The position numbers and the translations under genes are program-made. The notes under the pieces are model-generated. The model had not been told where the DNA came from, ran no database searches, and was given only the letters and a program-made list of their open reading frames with translations. A DNA stretch of 64,000 nt from Sepiola atlantica (taxonomy: Eukaryota; Mollusca; Cephalopoda; Sepiida; Sepiolidae): positions 48,540,827 through 48,604,826 of the forward strand of contig OY744544.1 in assembly GCA_963556195.1 (NCBI GenBank), given 5' to 3'. Below are positions 10,251-20,758 of the stretch, in pieces; the stretch's first letter is position 1; the number at the start of each line of letters is the position of its first letter.

Positions 10251-10990
10251 CTAGATGAACTGATAGGTGAATAACTGGGGGATAAAAGTTAAGTATTCTC
10301 CAAATGGTTTCATTGGTTGATATGTAACGTTCCGTTTCGTACTCTTAACTTCATCATGAGCATTACTTTCAATTGTGAAGGTATCTTGATCACTACCTTT
10401 ATTTACATATTTACAAATGTATTTTATTGATTTCACACTGTTGCAATATTCAACATTGATATGTGCATCAAAAATCTTACAAAGCAGTTTATTATGTGGT
10501 TCAATGCATCGGTTGTCTACAGGAACTGTTATGTTGCCAGGTAGGGTAACTGTCGTCTCAAAACCTCCAGCTAAAGGAGATAGTTGTCGATATTGTGGGT
10601 AGCCATTTGTATCCGATTGAGTTTCACTCAAGAAGTGTCTGGGATATCTCTTACTGCAGTGTCCATCTTTGAGACAGAGTGAACATCTGTTTATGTTTCC
10701 ACATGGTCCATGAATCATATGGTGCCTAATGATATCATGTAAAAGATGCCACTGGATCCGGAATTTCCACACTGATAACTTAATCTATGTCAGAGGATCT
10801 CAATTTTTGTTGCACCTCCATTATGCTCCATCGCCATCTGAAATTGTTGGATATATACATTTTCTCTGTGAAGCATGCTTTGCAATGCAAGAACAATATC
10901 TAATTTAGTGTTTGAGAAAGAGTTATATCTAATCGGCCCATACATTTGCTCGCCAGAAGGTGAATCGTAACATAAAACGGGCAGCACTTT
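10251..10990 (-). pseudogene. Helitron Rep remnant lacking the HUH segment
   Basis: Frame 10251-10772 contains DIIRHHMIHGPCG, a CSLCLKDGHCSKRYP cysteine block and KSIKYICKYVNKGSD, which carries the two-tyrosine YxxxY motif of Helitron Rep. The frame at 10790-10987 (SPSGEQMYGPIRYN, IYIQQ-type segment) is from much further upstream in the protein. The part between them, which should include the HxH metal-binding motif of the nuclease, is missing. The junction near 10775-10790 therefore looks like an internal deletion. Confidence 0.75.
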
Positions 10991-11014
10991 TCACGGCCAC
11001 CATCGTCCGCCACC

Positions 11015-11465
11015 AGGCATTTGGCTCATGTGACTCAATCGCAGTCATTTAAAAATAGAGAATAGTGTTTATTATTATAAATAATCATATAATAGGCAAC
11101 TCCCCCCCCCCCTCCCAATACATGTTATTTTATTTCGGTTTAGTTTTATTTGTTTTACTTTTCGAAATAGTAGAAGTAACGTTGATGGATTTTCCGCACA
11201 TTCCTGAGTCTTCTGTCGATTTAAATATATTGTACAATTCGGTGTTTTATGCCCCCCTCCCTCGAATACAATATTTTTCTTTTCGGTTTATTTATATTTT
11301 GTTACTTTTCAAAACAGATCCACCACATCAACCTATCAATCCCGCCACACCCTACTGCTAGGCATTTGACTCATGTCACTCAATCGCAGTCAATTAAAAA
11401 AATAGCGAATCGTCTTCCTTATTGAAAATAATCATATAATCGTCATTTTATTTCTCCCCGACCAT
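11015..11465. repeat. Two-copy direct repeat, period about 345 bp
   Basis: The block AGGCATTTG(G/A)CTCATGT(G/C)ACTCAATCGCAGT followed by CAATTAAAAA-type sequence and AATAATCATATAAT occurs at 11015 and again at 11360. Both copies lie in the Helitron 5' non-coding half. A C-homopolymer follows the first copy (11101-11112). Confidence 0.8.
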
Positions 11466-11684
11466 CCGAATACAATTTGTAATGCTCTGCAGGTTACATT
11501 AATTATGTGTGTGTTTCAGTGGTGCTCATTTTCCATTTGTCTTTTCAGCCAAAGAAAATGGAATTTCTATACAAAGATAATGTGGGGTGGGGTGATTTTA
11601 ATGGGGCTCTGTAGGCCTATTTAATAAATCGCTGAGATTTCATCCCCCCCCCCTCAACATTGGATTAAAAAAAATGTAAATTTT

Positions 11685-12905
11685 CTCAAAGTATTTAACG
11701 TTGAGGTAACTTTTCACAAGGAAGCAATTGTTAGTGTAATTTATTTATTAATAATTTATAAAAATAATAATATTTATTTTTATTGTATGAAATAAACTGT
11801 ATCAAAATAGTGAATAGTTATTTTGAAAATAAAAAGTTATCATTTAAATGAATAGCCATTAAAAGAATGGGAAAAATACGTGCGAAGGAAGAAGTAGGTA
11901 ATGTCATTTGGCTAATCTATAACCTTTTTTTTTTTGCCGAACGTATTACGTTGGGTCAAATTCTGTAGAAGTAAAGTTTTTTGTTTTTCTTTTAGTAAGT
12001 AAAAACGTATTTGTTTTATCTTATTTTTTATAGTTGGAAGTTTTCATGTTTGTTATTATGTAATCGCTGTCCTTTAAGTGTAATAATGAGAAAAACGTAA
12101 AGGAAAAATGTATCTTTTCGGTTTGTTTATGTTTGGTTTATTTTATCAAAGTATTTAACGGTTAGGGAAGTTTTCCCAAAGAAGCAATTGTTATTGTATT
12201 TTAGTTAGTAATAATTTATAAAAGTAATATTTTTTTTTTTTTTTTTTGTACGAATTAAAAGTTTCTCAAAATAGTCAACAGTTATTTTTGGAAATGAACA
12301 GTTATCATTTAAATGAATAGACATTAAAAGAATGGGAAGAATCCGTGCGAAGCAAGAATTTGGGAATGTAATTCGGTTATTCTGTAACCGTGTTTTTTTT
12401 CTTAACGTAATCCGTTGGTTTTTTTTTTTCGTAAAGTATTACGGTGGGTAAAAATCGGTAGAAGTAAATTTATTTGTTGTGTTTTAGTATGGAAAACGTA
12501 ATTTTTTTATATTATTTTTTAGAGATGAAATGTAATATATTTGTTATTATGTAATTGGTGTCGTTTATGTGAACTAATGTGAAAAACGTAAAGAATAAAT
12601 GTATGTAATCGGTTTGTTTATGTTTTGTTTATTTTCTCTAAGTATTTAACGGTGATGGAAGTTATCCCAAAAAAGCAATTGTTATTGTATTTTATTTAAT
12701 AATAATTTATAAAAGTAATATTTGTTTAATTATTGTAGGAATTACAAATTTCTCAGAATAGTGAACAGTTATTTTTTAAATGTTAAGGTATAATGTAAAT
12801 GAATAGCAATTAAAAGAATGGGGGAAATCCGTGTGGAGTAAGAATTAGGGAATGTTAATCGGTTAATCTGTAACAGTTTGTTTTTTTTCTTAACGTATTC
12901 CGTTG
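11685..12905. repeat. Three degenerate tandem units, about 460-490 bp each
   Basis: Units start near 11685, 12145 and 12636 with (A/T)AAGTATTTAACG followed by a GAAGCAATTGTTA-type block. Each continues with AATAATTTATAAAA, AAATGAATAG..ATTAAAAGAATGGG and a TAACGTA-T-CGTTGG block. They differ by many substitutions and indels, so they are old. Being inside the Helitron, they are probably subterminal repeats of its 5' region. Confidence 0.8.
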
Positions 12906-13680
12906 GTTCAAATTGTGTAGAAGTTTTTTTTTTAAAAGTAAGTAAATCGTAATGTTGTTTATGGTAGATGTATAATGTAAATAGCAGAACAGGAACGGCG
13001 TATTACCTGAAATAGTCGTAGATCCGTAAGGGAAATCGGCATAACTGTTTAAGCGTAGTGAATGTGGCTGGCGTTTCGTGAACTGTACACGCTGTTCGAG
13101 GCTGAGAGTATGAGATTGCGTAATAGTATTTAACGGAAGTGACGTAGGCACATGTATTGAAGGGAGCGTCTGTTATATTTTCTGTGCAACATATGCTACT
13201 GTGTTGTAATGTGAAGACGGACGTAACATAAATAATAAGGTGTAAAATGTGTAAAGTATCTTTTGTGTAGTTGTGCCCGGTGTAGACTGGTAGCGTGGGA
13301 GGAGTAAAATGTTAGAGAGAAATGTTCTTGCTACTACCTCTATGGTGTCTGTTTTGGGGAGAGTGACTGATGGAGGAACGAAAGTAGTAATTTGCCCGAG
13401 GTGGATGTAAGAGTGTAGAGTTTGCTAAGAACACGCTCGAGCGAATAAGCTTGATGTTGTAGTGATTGTAGTAACCTATTGAGTTCAAGTTTATTTTCCT
13501 ATTCGACGCGAAGGTACAGGGGAAAAAACGTCTTTACTTTATATATAAGATTGTACCAAACTTGATTATGTACTATTTAATGATAAATTTGTGTGTAATA
13601 CGATGTTTGGTTGCAAACATACAGGCATTTTACTACAATTCTGATGTTTTGGCTGAGAATGTGCATTGCAAGATAAACTA

Positions 13681-16600
13681 ATCATCATCATCATCAACCG
13701 GTTTATTTGTTGAATCAGACCACAATTAATCCTCTGATGAGGGTGGGGCCTGATTGTCTAGTCTCGAAATCTAAGTCTTCCTCTCCACTCCTGTCTTTGG
13801 CAAAGCTTGATGGAATCCATACCCATGGCCTTCCTATCACGTTTGACTATGTCCTCCCAAGTCAACTTGGGTCTGCCAGTGGTGATGTTCTCTGCTGGCA
13901 CATTCAACTGCTGGACTTTAGCAATCCAGCCATCGCTACGCTCAATGTGACCCAACCAACGCAGTCTGTTCTTTCGCATGATGTCCGCAAGGCTTTTCAA
14001 GTCGACCTGTGAGAGCAGGGATTCAAAAGAAACGTACTGTTCAGGCCTCACCAAACAGATCCATCTGACCATTGCCCTGTCATTACGGTGCAGCTTCCTT
14101 AGTATGCCAGCAGAGACAGCCCAAGTTTCTGAGCCATACAACAGCACACTTCTGACACATGAGAAGTATACACGCCCTCTCGTAATTGTTGGCAGGTGTT
14201 TGTTTGTCAGGATTGGTAGCAGCTCTCTAAACTTTTTCCAGGCACACTTGCAACGTGTAGCTGCCGCGAGTTCACAGCCTCCACCTGATGACAGCACATC
14301 TCCAAGATAACAAAAGTCTGTCACTACTTCCAGCTTGTTGTCACCGGTATCCATCTCCGTCAGTGGTCTGCCATCTATTGGTCTTGTCGTGCCGGTGCAA
14401 CGAAAGCACTTAAAGTGAGGATCTGCTTTGAGAGAGCCCTTTATGCCACTGCACCTTTTGTGAACCCAACCTGAACAGTGAGTGCAGATGATTGAGTTGC
14501 TGCCAGTTCCTTTCAGACATACAGCACACGGGTATTTTCCTGTTTTCTGTAGTAAGCTGAGGTTTGGACCTGCGATCATGACCTTAGTTTTACCCATGTT
14601 GACTCTGAGACCTTTCTCCTCCATGCTTCTCTTCCATCTATCCAGACGTTCCTTGAGTGACTGAAGTGAAGTATCAATGATCGCTAGGTCATCGGCATAT
14701 AGCAGCTCCCACGGGCAGCCAGTATGGAATTCCAGTGATAGAGCCTCGAGTACAATGATGAATAGAAGGGGACTTAAGACAGATCCCTGATGGACGCCTA
14801 CTCTAACCTCAAATTCGTCGCTGTAGCTGTTACCGACTCGTACCCGACTACGTACATTGGTGTACATAGACGTTATCACCTGAACCAACCACTCAGTAAC
14901 ACCCAGCTTTTGCAGGGCCCACCAGATGACCCTTCTGGGGACATGGTCAAAAGTTTTCTCCAAATCTACAAATGCCATGTACAGTGGTTTGTTTGCTGCT
15001 AGATGTTTCTCCATGACTTGGCGTATGATGAAAATTGCATCCGTGGTGCTCTTACCGGGCATGAAGCCAAATTGCATATCAGCAATCTGTATTTGTTGTC
15101 TGATCAGCTGTTCAACAACTCTTTCCAGGACTTTCATGACCTGATCAATAAGCTTGAGTCCACGGTAGTTACCTCTGTTTAATGCATCGCCTTTACCTTT
15201 GTACAGACTTACTATAATGCTGTCTTCCCATTCCTTAGGTATGCATCCTTCTCTGATGATGGCTTCAATCAGTTCATGCACCAAACTGGCCCCTAGTTCA
15301 CCAGTTGGTTTGAGCATCTCAGCAACTATACCAGATGGCCCAGCTGCTTTATCAGCTCCCATTTTACGGATTGCTTCAGTGATCATCTCCTGGGTAATGG
15401 GGGTACTAGGATCTTCTATAGGAGGTTCATAAGTCAGCTCATCGGGGTTTCATAGAAATTCAACGTTCAGCAAGCGTTCGTAGTGCTGTTTTCATGACTG
15501 TTTTTTCGCTTCATCATCCAATGAGAGTTCACCAGAGTCGTAACTTATAGGGTTTTCACCCAAGACATCTTGATTGTCACGGCGCATCTGTTTTGCGAGC
15601 TTGTAAATGTCACTTGACTTGGGATTTATTTTGAGAAAAATCTCTTTATCGGCCTCTGACTTAGCATGGTGTACAGCAGCTTTAGCAGCACGCTTGGCTC
15701 CATTGTATGCTTCCCTACTACCTCCTGTTTTCCATGCTCTGTAGCATCACCTCTTCTCTCTAACAGCTTGATCAACAATTTCATTCCACCACCAGGTTTG
15801 TTTCCTCCAATTGTGCTTGGATGACACTCCACACACCTCCGTCGCTGCATCATTCAATCCATCCTTGAGCCTCTTCCAGTGCTCTTCAACACTCACTGCC
15901 CGTGTATCCCGATGTGAAGAAACAAATCTCTTAGCAAATTTAGCCTGAATGATTGGATCCTTCAGCTTCCACAGTTTTATGCGTGGTGTAAACTTGTGTT
16001 TGCATTTGCGAGAAGCTTCTGCCTTGAGATCACATAATAGCAGATTGTGTTGAGATACACATTCTTCACCCAGGCTGACTCTGACATTTGTGACACGTCT
16101 CCTGAAGCTGCGCCGGAATAGTATGTAGTCTATCTGGGTCATGATTCCTCCAGATTGGTATGTAACTAGGTGTTTAGGCCTCTTTTCGAACACCGAGTTG
16201 CCAATCACTAGATTATTAGCAACAGCAAACTCGAGTAGTCTTTCTCCTCCAGCATTCCTCATACCAATAGCATGTCCACCATGTACTTCTTCATAACCGC
16301 AAGGAGTGGAACCAATATGTCCATTCTAGTCACCACACACAAGCAGTTCCTCAGTACTAGGTACAGTCGCCACTAGGCTCTGCAGCTGTTCGTAGAAGTT
16401 GTCCTTTGCTTCCTCGCTGAGTCCAACTTGTGGAGCGTAGATGCAAACAATGGCAAACACTAACTTTCCAACAACAAGACGAACAAATATTATCCTGTCG
16501 GATATTCGCTTCACCTCAAAAACTTTCTCCCATCACTTCTCTGCCACCAATATTCCCACTCCACCTGTCCCTTTATCATTCCCAGACCAGTAGAACTTGC

Positions 16601-17060
16601 AGTTGGTATCCCTCCCGACTATTTTTCTCACACCTTCATTTCTCCATCTCGTCTCTTGTAAACAACACAAGTCAATCTTCTTTCTGGATATTGTCTCCAC
16701 CACCTCATTTGCCTTTCCTCGCATGGTTCCAACATTCAGAGATCCAATGCGAAAAAGTTCTGGATGTTCGTATGATTTGCAATAGCCAGACCCTGAAGAT
16801 CCACGCATCCTGGGATCTACGAAGCCCAAGACACTACCAGCAGCATTAGTGCTACTGGCACTGCCTTTCTTTTTTCCTGCTGTATTTCGACTAGACATTG
16901 TATTTAAGGCAATTTTACGGCTGGATGCCTATCCTTTACCAACTTGAACACTTTTGGCAGTCCAAGACGTCCACCGTTCCCATCTAACTAGGGCTGATGT
17001 CGTTTCCACTTAAGCATGTACAAATGTCATACATTACCAGTGAGTTGCTTAGCAAGATGT
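13681..17060 (-). mobile_element. Near full-length RTE-type LINE
   Basis: A minus-strand non-LTR element with an endonuclease-RT reading frame (13758-16898), a short 3' tail ending in (TGATGA)n at 13681-13696 and about 160 nt of 5' leader (GGCTGGATGCC block near 16920-16933). The exact 5' end and target duplication could not be fixed by eye. The GAT-repeat tail and single ORF are typical of RTE-like elements. It lies 130 bp from the Helitron 5' end. Confidence 0.85.
13758..16898 (-). pseudogene. RTE endonuclease-RT ORF, five in-frame stops, no frameshift
   Basis: One frame runs from the ATG at 16898 to the stop at 13758 (1046 codons), interrupted only by in-frame stops at 16535-16533 (TGA), 16328-16326 (TAG), 15749-15747 (TGA), 15494-15492 (TGA) and 15452-15450 (TGA). 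The N-terminal APE-type endonuclease shows SLNVGTM, LCCLQETRW, IYAPQ, CGD-NGH and IDYILFRR. The RT shows GPSGIVAEML, NYRGLKLIDQVMKVLE, FGFMPGKSTTDAIF, FVDLEKTFDHVPR and the catalytic YADD. Roughly residues 790-840 form a Cys/His cluster (CAVC..CTHC..WVHKRC..FKCFRC) resembling a PHD or treble-clef finger. The C-terminus has LPTITRGRVYFSCVRSVLLY and RLRWLGHIER. At least two of the TGA codons sit where relatives carry Trp. Confidence 0.9.
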
Positions 17061-17079
17061 TGTTGGTGAAGTATAAAAC

Positions 17080-17973
17080 AAGAATTCCACTTGTATGAAC
17101 AAAATAGTGACACATAAGTGAAGATGAAACTAAGTAAAAAAATATTTTTAAATTTAAAAGTCTAAACAGTTTAATCGAATTGAGATAAACAGTGTAAAAG
17201 AACTTTTGAAAACACTGAAATCAGTGAAATGGTTTGTTTTTAAATATCAAGTATTGTTTTTTATATTTTTAATAATTTTGAAATGGTGTCCTTTTGTAAA
17301 TAAGTAAAAAACATTTAATTAAAAATCCAAATTTTTAATGTTAATCAGTACATAATTTTTAATTTACAAATATTATTGCTTTTATAATGTAGTAAATATT
17401 TTTTGCAAAAACCTTCCTTGAAATGCTGAACCAAAATACATCTGTTTTTATTGCAGATGGAGAAAAAATAACATTGTTTTAATGACATTTTCAGTACTTT
17501 GGAATGTATAGAAAACAATTTTATTTTTTTTTATTAAATCTTTCAATAAAACAAAAATCATTTTCAAAGTTTCCACATTTCCGATCGAAAAGAAAATTTG
17601 TTTTCAATATTGAAATTATGATAGGGGGAATGAATGAAAAAAATATTTTAGACAAGATTTCCAGTAAAGTGCAAATTCAGAATAAATTATTTAAAATTAA
17701 TTTCGACTATCTAAAATTAGAGAATAAATGAATTGGGGGAAAAAAAAAGAGTCTATTCAATCGAGGATTTTTTTTTCTGTAGCAGCAAGCCATGAATAAT
17801 AAACTTAAAAGTATAAAAATATATTTATGGCTGGCTTACAGAGATTGTGACTTTTTTGACAAATTGGTTATCTAAAAGATTGTTTCAAACAACTTAAATC
17901 CATTCTTAGTCATGGATTTTCTCCATAACAGTTTAACATTTTACATGAGAAAAACAATATTGTAATCACTCAC
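17080..17973. other. Intron, nothing recognised
   Basis: AT-rich intron between the RTE leader and the donor site of the 17974-18092 exon. A 75-codon plus-strand frame at 17504 is low-complexity (F/K/N-rich) and looks like chance. Confidence 0.5.
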
Positions 17974-18092
17974 CTTTCCTTCTCCTTTAACATTAACATA
18001 TGCTGCACTGTTGATTTTAATGCGGAGTTTAGTATTGATGGCCCAAATTGGGATGGTTTCTTGTTTGTCTATATCTCTCAAAGCTTGAACAC
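17974..18092 (-). CDS. PIK3CA: p110 PI3K exon: start of C2 domain
   Basis: A 119-nt exon. The acceptor is CTCTGTAG before 18092 and the donor is GTGAGT after 17974. Two nucleotides complete a Gly codon from the previous exon, followed by 39 codons ending in phase 0. The product contains VQALRDIDKQETIPIWAINT and KLRIKINSAAYVNV. This matches the p110alpha stretch around [21 protein letters not shown], where the C2 domain begins. It splices to IYVKTG in the 2246-2434 exon across a 15.5-kb intron that holds the Helitron and RTE element. Confidence 0.95.
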
Positions 18093-18501
18093 CTACAGAG
18101 AGATTAATCATTGCAAATACAAAATTAAAAGGATTAAAGAAATAACAAAAATAAGAGAAAAATAGGAATGAATGAAAGTTATTATCTCAAACTTGTACCA
18201 ATATTTATAGCAAAATTTATTTTATTATTAAGTACAATTTCACGGTACAGAACTACAATTAGAGAAAAGCTTAAAATGAGCTTAATTAGTATGTTAATTT
18301 TATAAATTTACTGCATGCAAGAAAACGTTAATATGTAAAAATTGGTTCAATCCAAGAAATTATTTTAATTTATGATATAATAACTCATTACAAGATTGTA
18401 AGTTCCTTATTAAACATAAGTTGGAATAAAACAAAATTTTTATTATTCCATTATCTATTCATATAGAAATACTTTGATATTAAAACAAATTGATGACTAA
18501 C

Positions 18502-18619
18502 CTTTTTGTACATATGTTGGCATTCGGAATATATTTTCAGGTATTGCTGTATAAACAGCTTCTTTTGTTTGTAACATGAGTTGAGGGATTTTCTCTCTTG
18601 CTATGCATTCTCTAATGTA
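18502..18619 (-). CDS. PIK3CA: p110 PI3K exon: end of RBD and linker
   Basis: A 118-nt exon with acceptor TTTTCTTGTAG before 18619 and donor GTTAGT after 18502. It starts in phase 0 and leaves one nucleotide (G) for the next exon. The product begins YIRECIAREKIPQLMLQTKE and continues AVYTAIPENIFRMPTYVQK. This matches p110alpha [20 protein letters not shown]. The residues close the Ras-binding domain and start the linker to C2. The 409-nt intron to the next exon (18093-18501) carries nothing recognisable. Confidence 0.95.
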
Positions 18620-18729
18620 CTACAAGAAAAGTTGGTCCACAAAAGTTAAAAATTTCATCTTTTTCATTTATTTTTTTTAAATTATCAAAAAAGAACAAAG
18701 GAAAATGTTAATTTGTAAAGTGTCATTTT

Positions 18730-19285
18730 AAGTTATGTGCGTGATACCATCACAGGGTGGAACTGAGCTAGTGTGATTGCAAGAATTAGGAGTGGTTGGA
18801 GTAAGTTCAGGGAACTTCTGTCATTATTAACCTGCAGAGCGTAAGCACTGTCAACCAAGGGAAGAGTCTATCAGGCATGTATACGCAATGTGATTATATA
18901 TGGAAGTGAAACCTGGCCAGTAGGTGCGTTGTATGGTGAGAAATTATATGACGGATGTGTATCGTGAGTCTTAAAGACAGATTTAGTTCTGATGACCTCA
19001 GAGGAAGATTAAATTTGGACAGTATTGGGAGATGTGTGCAGAAGAGTAGACTTTGATAGTATGGCCATGTTGAAAGAATGGATGAGAGTTCTTGGGTTAA
19101 TAGATGTAGAACAGTTGAGGTACCAGGTTCAGTTCATAGGAGAAGGCCAAGGAAATCATGGGAGAGAGAGAGAGAAGATGAATAAAGACCTGGTCAAAGA
19201 TAGGCTAATTTGGAGTCAATTTCTTAAAGCCGTTCAACTCATACAAGCATGTTAAACGGACGTTAAACAAAATATGATGATGATT
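18730..19285 (+). pseudogene. RTE-type LINE 3' fragment
   Basis: Plus-strand remnants of the C-terminal part of the same RTE family as 13758-16898: GGTEL..IARIRSGWSKFRELLSLLT, CIVSLKDRFSSDDLRGRLNL and YGHVERMDESSWVNRC. The end is a short ATGATGATGA tail near 19273. It has several stops and frameshifts and is 5'-truncated at about 18730. It is followed within 30 bp by another RTE copy in the same orientation. Confidence 0.75.
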
Positions 19286-19309
19286 TGTTATAACTTCATT
19301 AATTTTAAG

Positions 19310-19766
19310 TTACAAAGGCTTAAAGTTAATGGATCAGGTCCTGAATGTGGTTGAGAAAATAACTGAGCAGAAAATGAGAAGTCAGATAAACATAGATGAA
19401 TTGCAGTTTGGTTTTATGCCTGGGCAAAGTCCCACTGATGCTATATTTATCCGGAGACAAATGCAAGAGAAGTATCTTGATAAGAAGAATCTGTATTTTG
19501 CTTTTGTGTATTTGGAGAAAGCTTTTGACAGGGTGCCAAGAAATATTGTCTACTGGGCTTTGCATAAGTTAGAGGCAAATGAGTGGTTAGTGAAGGTTGT
19601 TCAATAATGCTCAAAGTCATGTCAGAATTAACAGAACATTTAGTGACAGCTTCAATGTTAAAGTAGGAATACATCAGAGATCTGTACTGAGTCGGTTGCT
19701 TTTCTTTTGTACAGGTTGTCCAGAAGAGATGCTTTATCTTAATGATTTAGTGCTTATCTGTGAAAC
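19310..19766 (+). pseudogene. RTE-type LINE copy 2, RT part left of the LTR insertion
   Basis: Begins abruptly with YKGLKLMDQVLNVVEK, then ELQFGFMPGQSPTDAIF, FVYLEKAFDRVPRNIVYWAL and, after a frameshift near 19600, CPEEMLYLNDLVLICET. The catalytic box, normally YADD, reads YLND. The frame is cut at 19766 by a complete LTR element. The missing sequence resumes at 23068, so the two parts are one 5'-truncated element. Confidence 0.85.
19762..19766. repeat. 5-bp target-site duplication (left)
   Basis: GAAAC immediately before the 5' LTR. It is repeated exactly at 23068-23072 immediately after the 3' LTR. Confidence 0.9.
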
Positions 19767-19984
19767 CGTTATGGTGCCATACCTATAACAAACATTTGGA
19801 CTCTTCCATTCTCAATAAATACTGGAAGCATAGGCTTTCCAGTGTTAAAACCAAGCCCAGTCTACACTGGCAGACAGGACTGATGTACCACTTCTCTTGT
19901 TCCTCTGTTGTATATATTTTTCTCCAATTTTAACTAAACCCTGTGTCCGTGTTTTCATTCCAGACCCTAAACAGGGCCACAACA
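19767..19984 (+). repeat. 5' LTR
   Basis: 218 bp, nearly collinear with 22847-23067. Its first base is C where the 3' LTR has the expected T of TGTTATGG. It ends CCACAACA. An AATAAA polyadenylation-type signal (about 19815) is shared by both LTRs. Confidence 0.92.
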
Positions 19985-19986
19985 AC

Positions 19987-20004
19987 TGGCAACGAGATAC
20001 TTGA
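19987..20004 (+). promoter_or_regulatory. Primer-binding-site-like sequence
   Basis: TGGCAACGAGATACTTGA begins two bases after the 5' LTR. The initial TGG is the complement of a tRNA CCA end, as in retroelement primer sites. Which tRNA is used cannot be told by eye. Confidence 0.6.
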
Positions 20005-20199
20005 ACTTACACTGGATCCTACAACAATTTGCGAAAACCCATAAAAAGGACCTCACAAGAACTGGCTACAGTGTATTCGAACTTACACAGGGAAACAACA
20101 ATAATGATTTTTTCTTGAGAACCTTAAAAAAAAAAAACGACCGGTGACGTGGGATTTCAAACTTACAACTGACAACGTGGTTACAGTAAAGGATTCAGG

Positions 20200-20266
20200 A
20201 GAACCGTAAAATAAACGGGCAACAAAGTATATAATATACTTTGTTGCCCGTTTATTTTACGGTTCT
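20200..20266. repeat. 67-bp near-perfect palindrome
   Basis: The 33-nt arms 20200-20232 (AGAACCGTAAAATAAACG...) and 20234-20266 (...CGTTTATTTTACGGTTCT) are exact reverse complements around a single base. It lies in the untranslated leader of the LTR element, between primer site and gag. Confidence 0.95.
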
Positions 20267-20758
20267 TTTTTTGGAGAAAAAAACAAAAAAAAACTTGGAG
20301 AAATCAACTACAAATTCACTAGATGACGTCCTAGTTGTAAAAACTGGTTTACCGGTGGAAAAAAAAAACATGTAAAGACCAACTTATTTTTCTCTCATTT
20401 GAAGAAAGGTCAGTGATTTTTTTTTTTTAATTGCTATTCCGACACTGTTGTAAATTTTAACAAAGGAATACATGATTTTTTTTCTCTCTCCAAAGAGAAA
20501 ATGACTTCTTCCGAAAGAAAGAAAAGAATTGAAACCATACTTTTATTTTTTCTCCGTTGACTAAAGTGCCAATCGCAATTATCTACGACTACGTGAAAAG
20601 CCTACTAGAAAAAAAAAGTGATATTTTTGTCAAGAGAAAATAGGTTTTATACCCTTTTTTATAACTAAGATTACGTCTAGCAAGCATAATCTAAAAGAAA
20701 GAACTTTCTATGAGCTGAAAGGAAACATTTACTTTCTAAAAAAGGAAACACTTAAATT

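Larger units (their letters stand above)
8332..13550 (-). mobile_element. Helitron with both termini recognisable
   Basis: On the minus strand the element starts TCTTATATATAAAG at 13550, preceded by A. It ends CTAG at 8335-8332, followed by T. This is the expected A|TC...CTAG|T layout of a Helitron. About 12 nt before CTAG there is a hairpin, CCCGG-GCAACG-CCGGG (around 8348-8363). The coding half (8448-10990) carries Rep remnants, a linker domain and a PIF1-like helicase. The 5' half (about 11000-13550) is non-coding and rich in tandem repeats. The coding frames carry stops and frameshifts, so this copy is not autonomous. I chose the termini from sequence signatures only; no second copy is available here to confirm them. 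Confidence 0.75.

Noticed and set aside
13707..15432. Several plus-strand frames of 60-110 codons opposite the RTE element
   Set aside because: They are antisense shadows of the RTE reverse transcriptase and show no family motifs.
15450..16535. Use of a variant code with TGA read as Trp
   Set aside because: The host p110 exons contain no in-frame TGA and use TGG for Trp, and the element also has a TAG stop; mutation is the simpler explanation.
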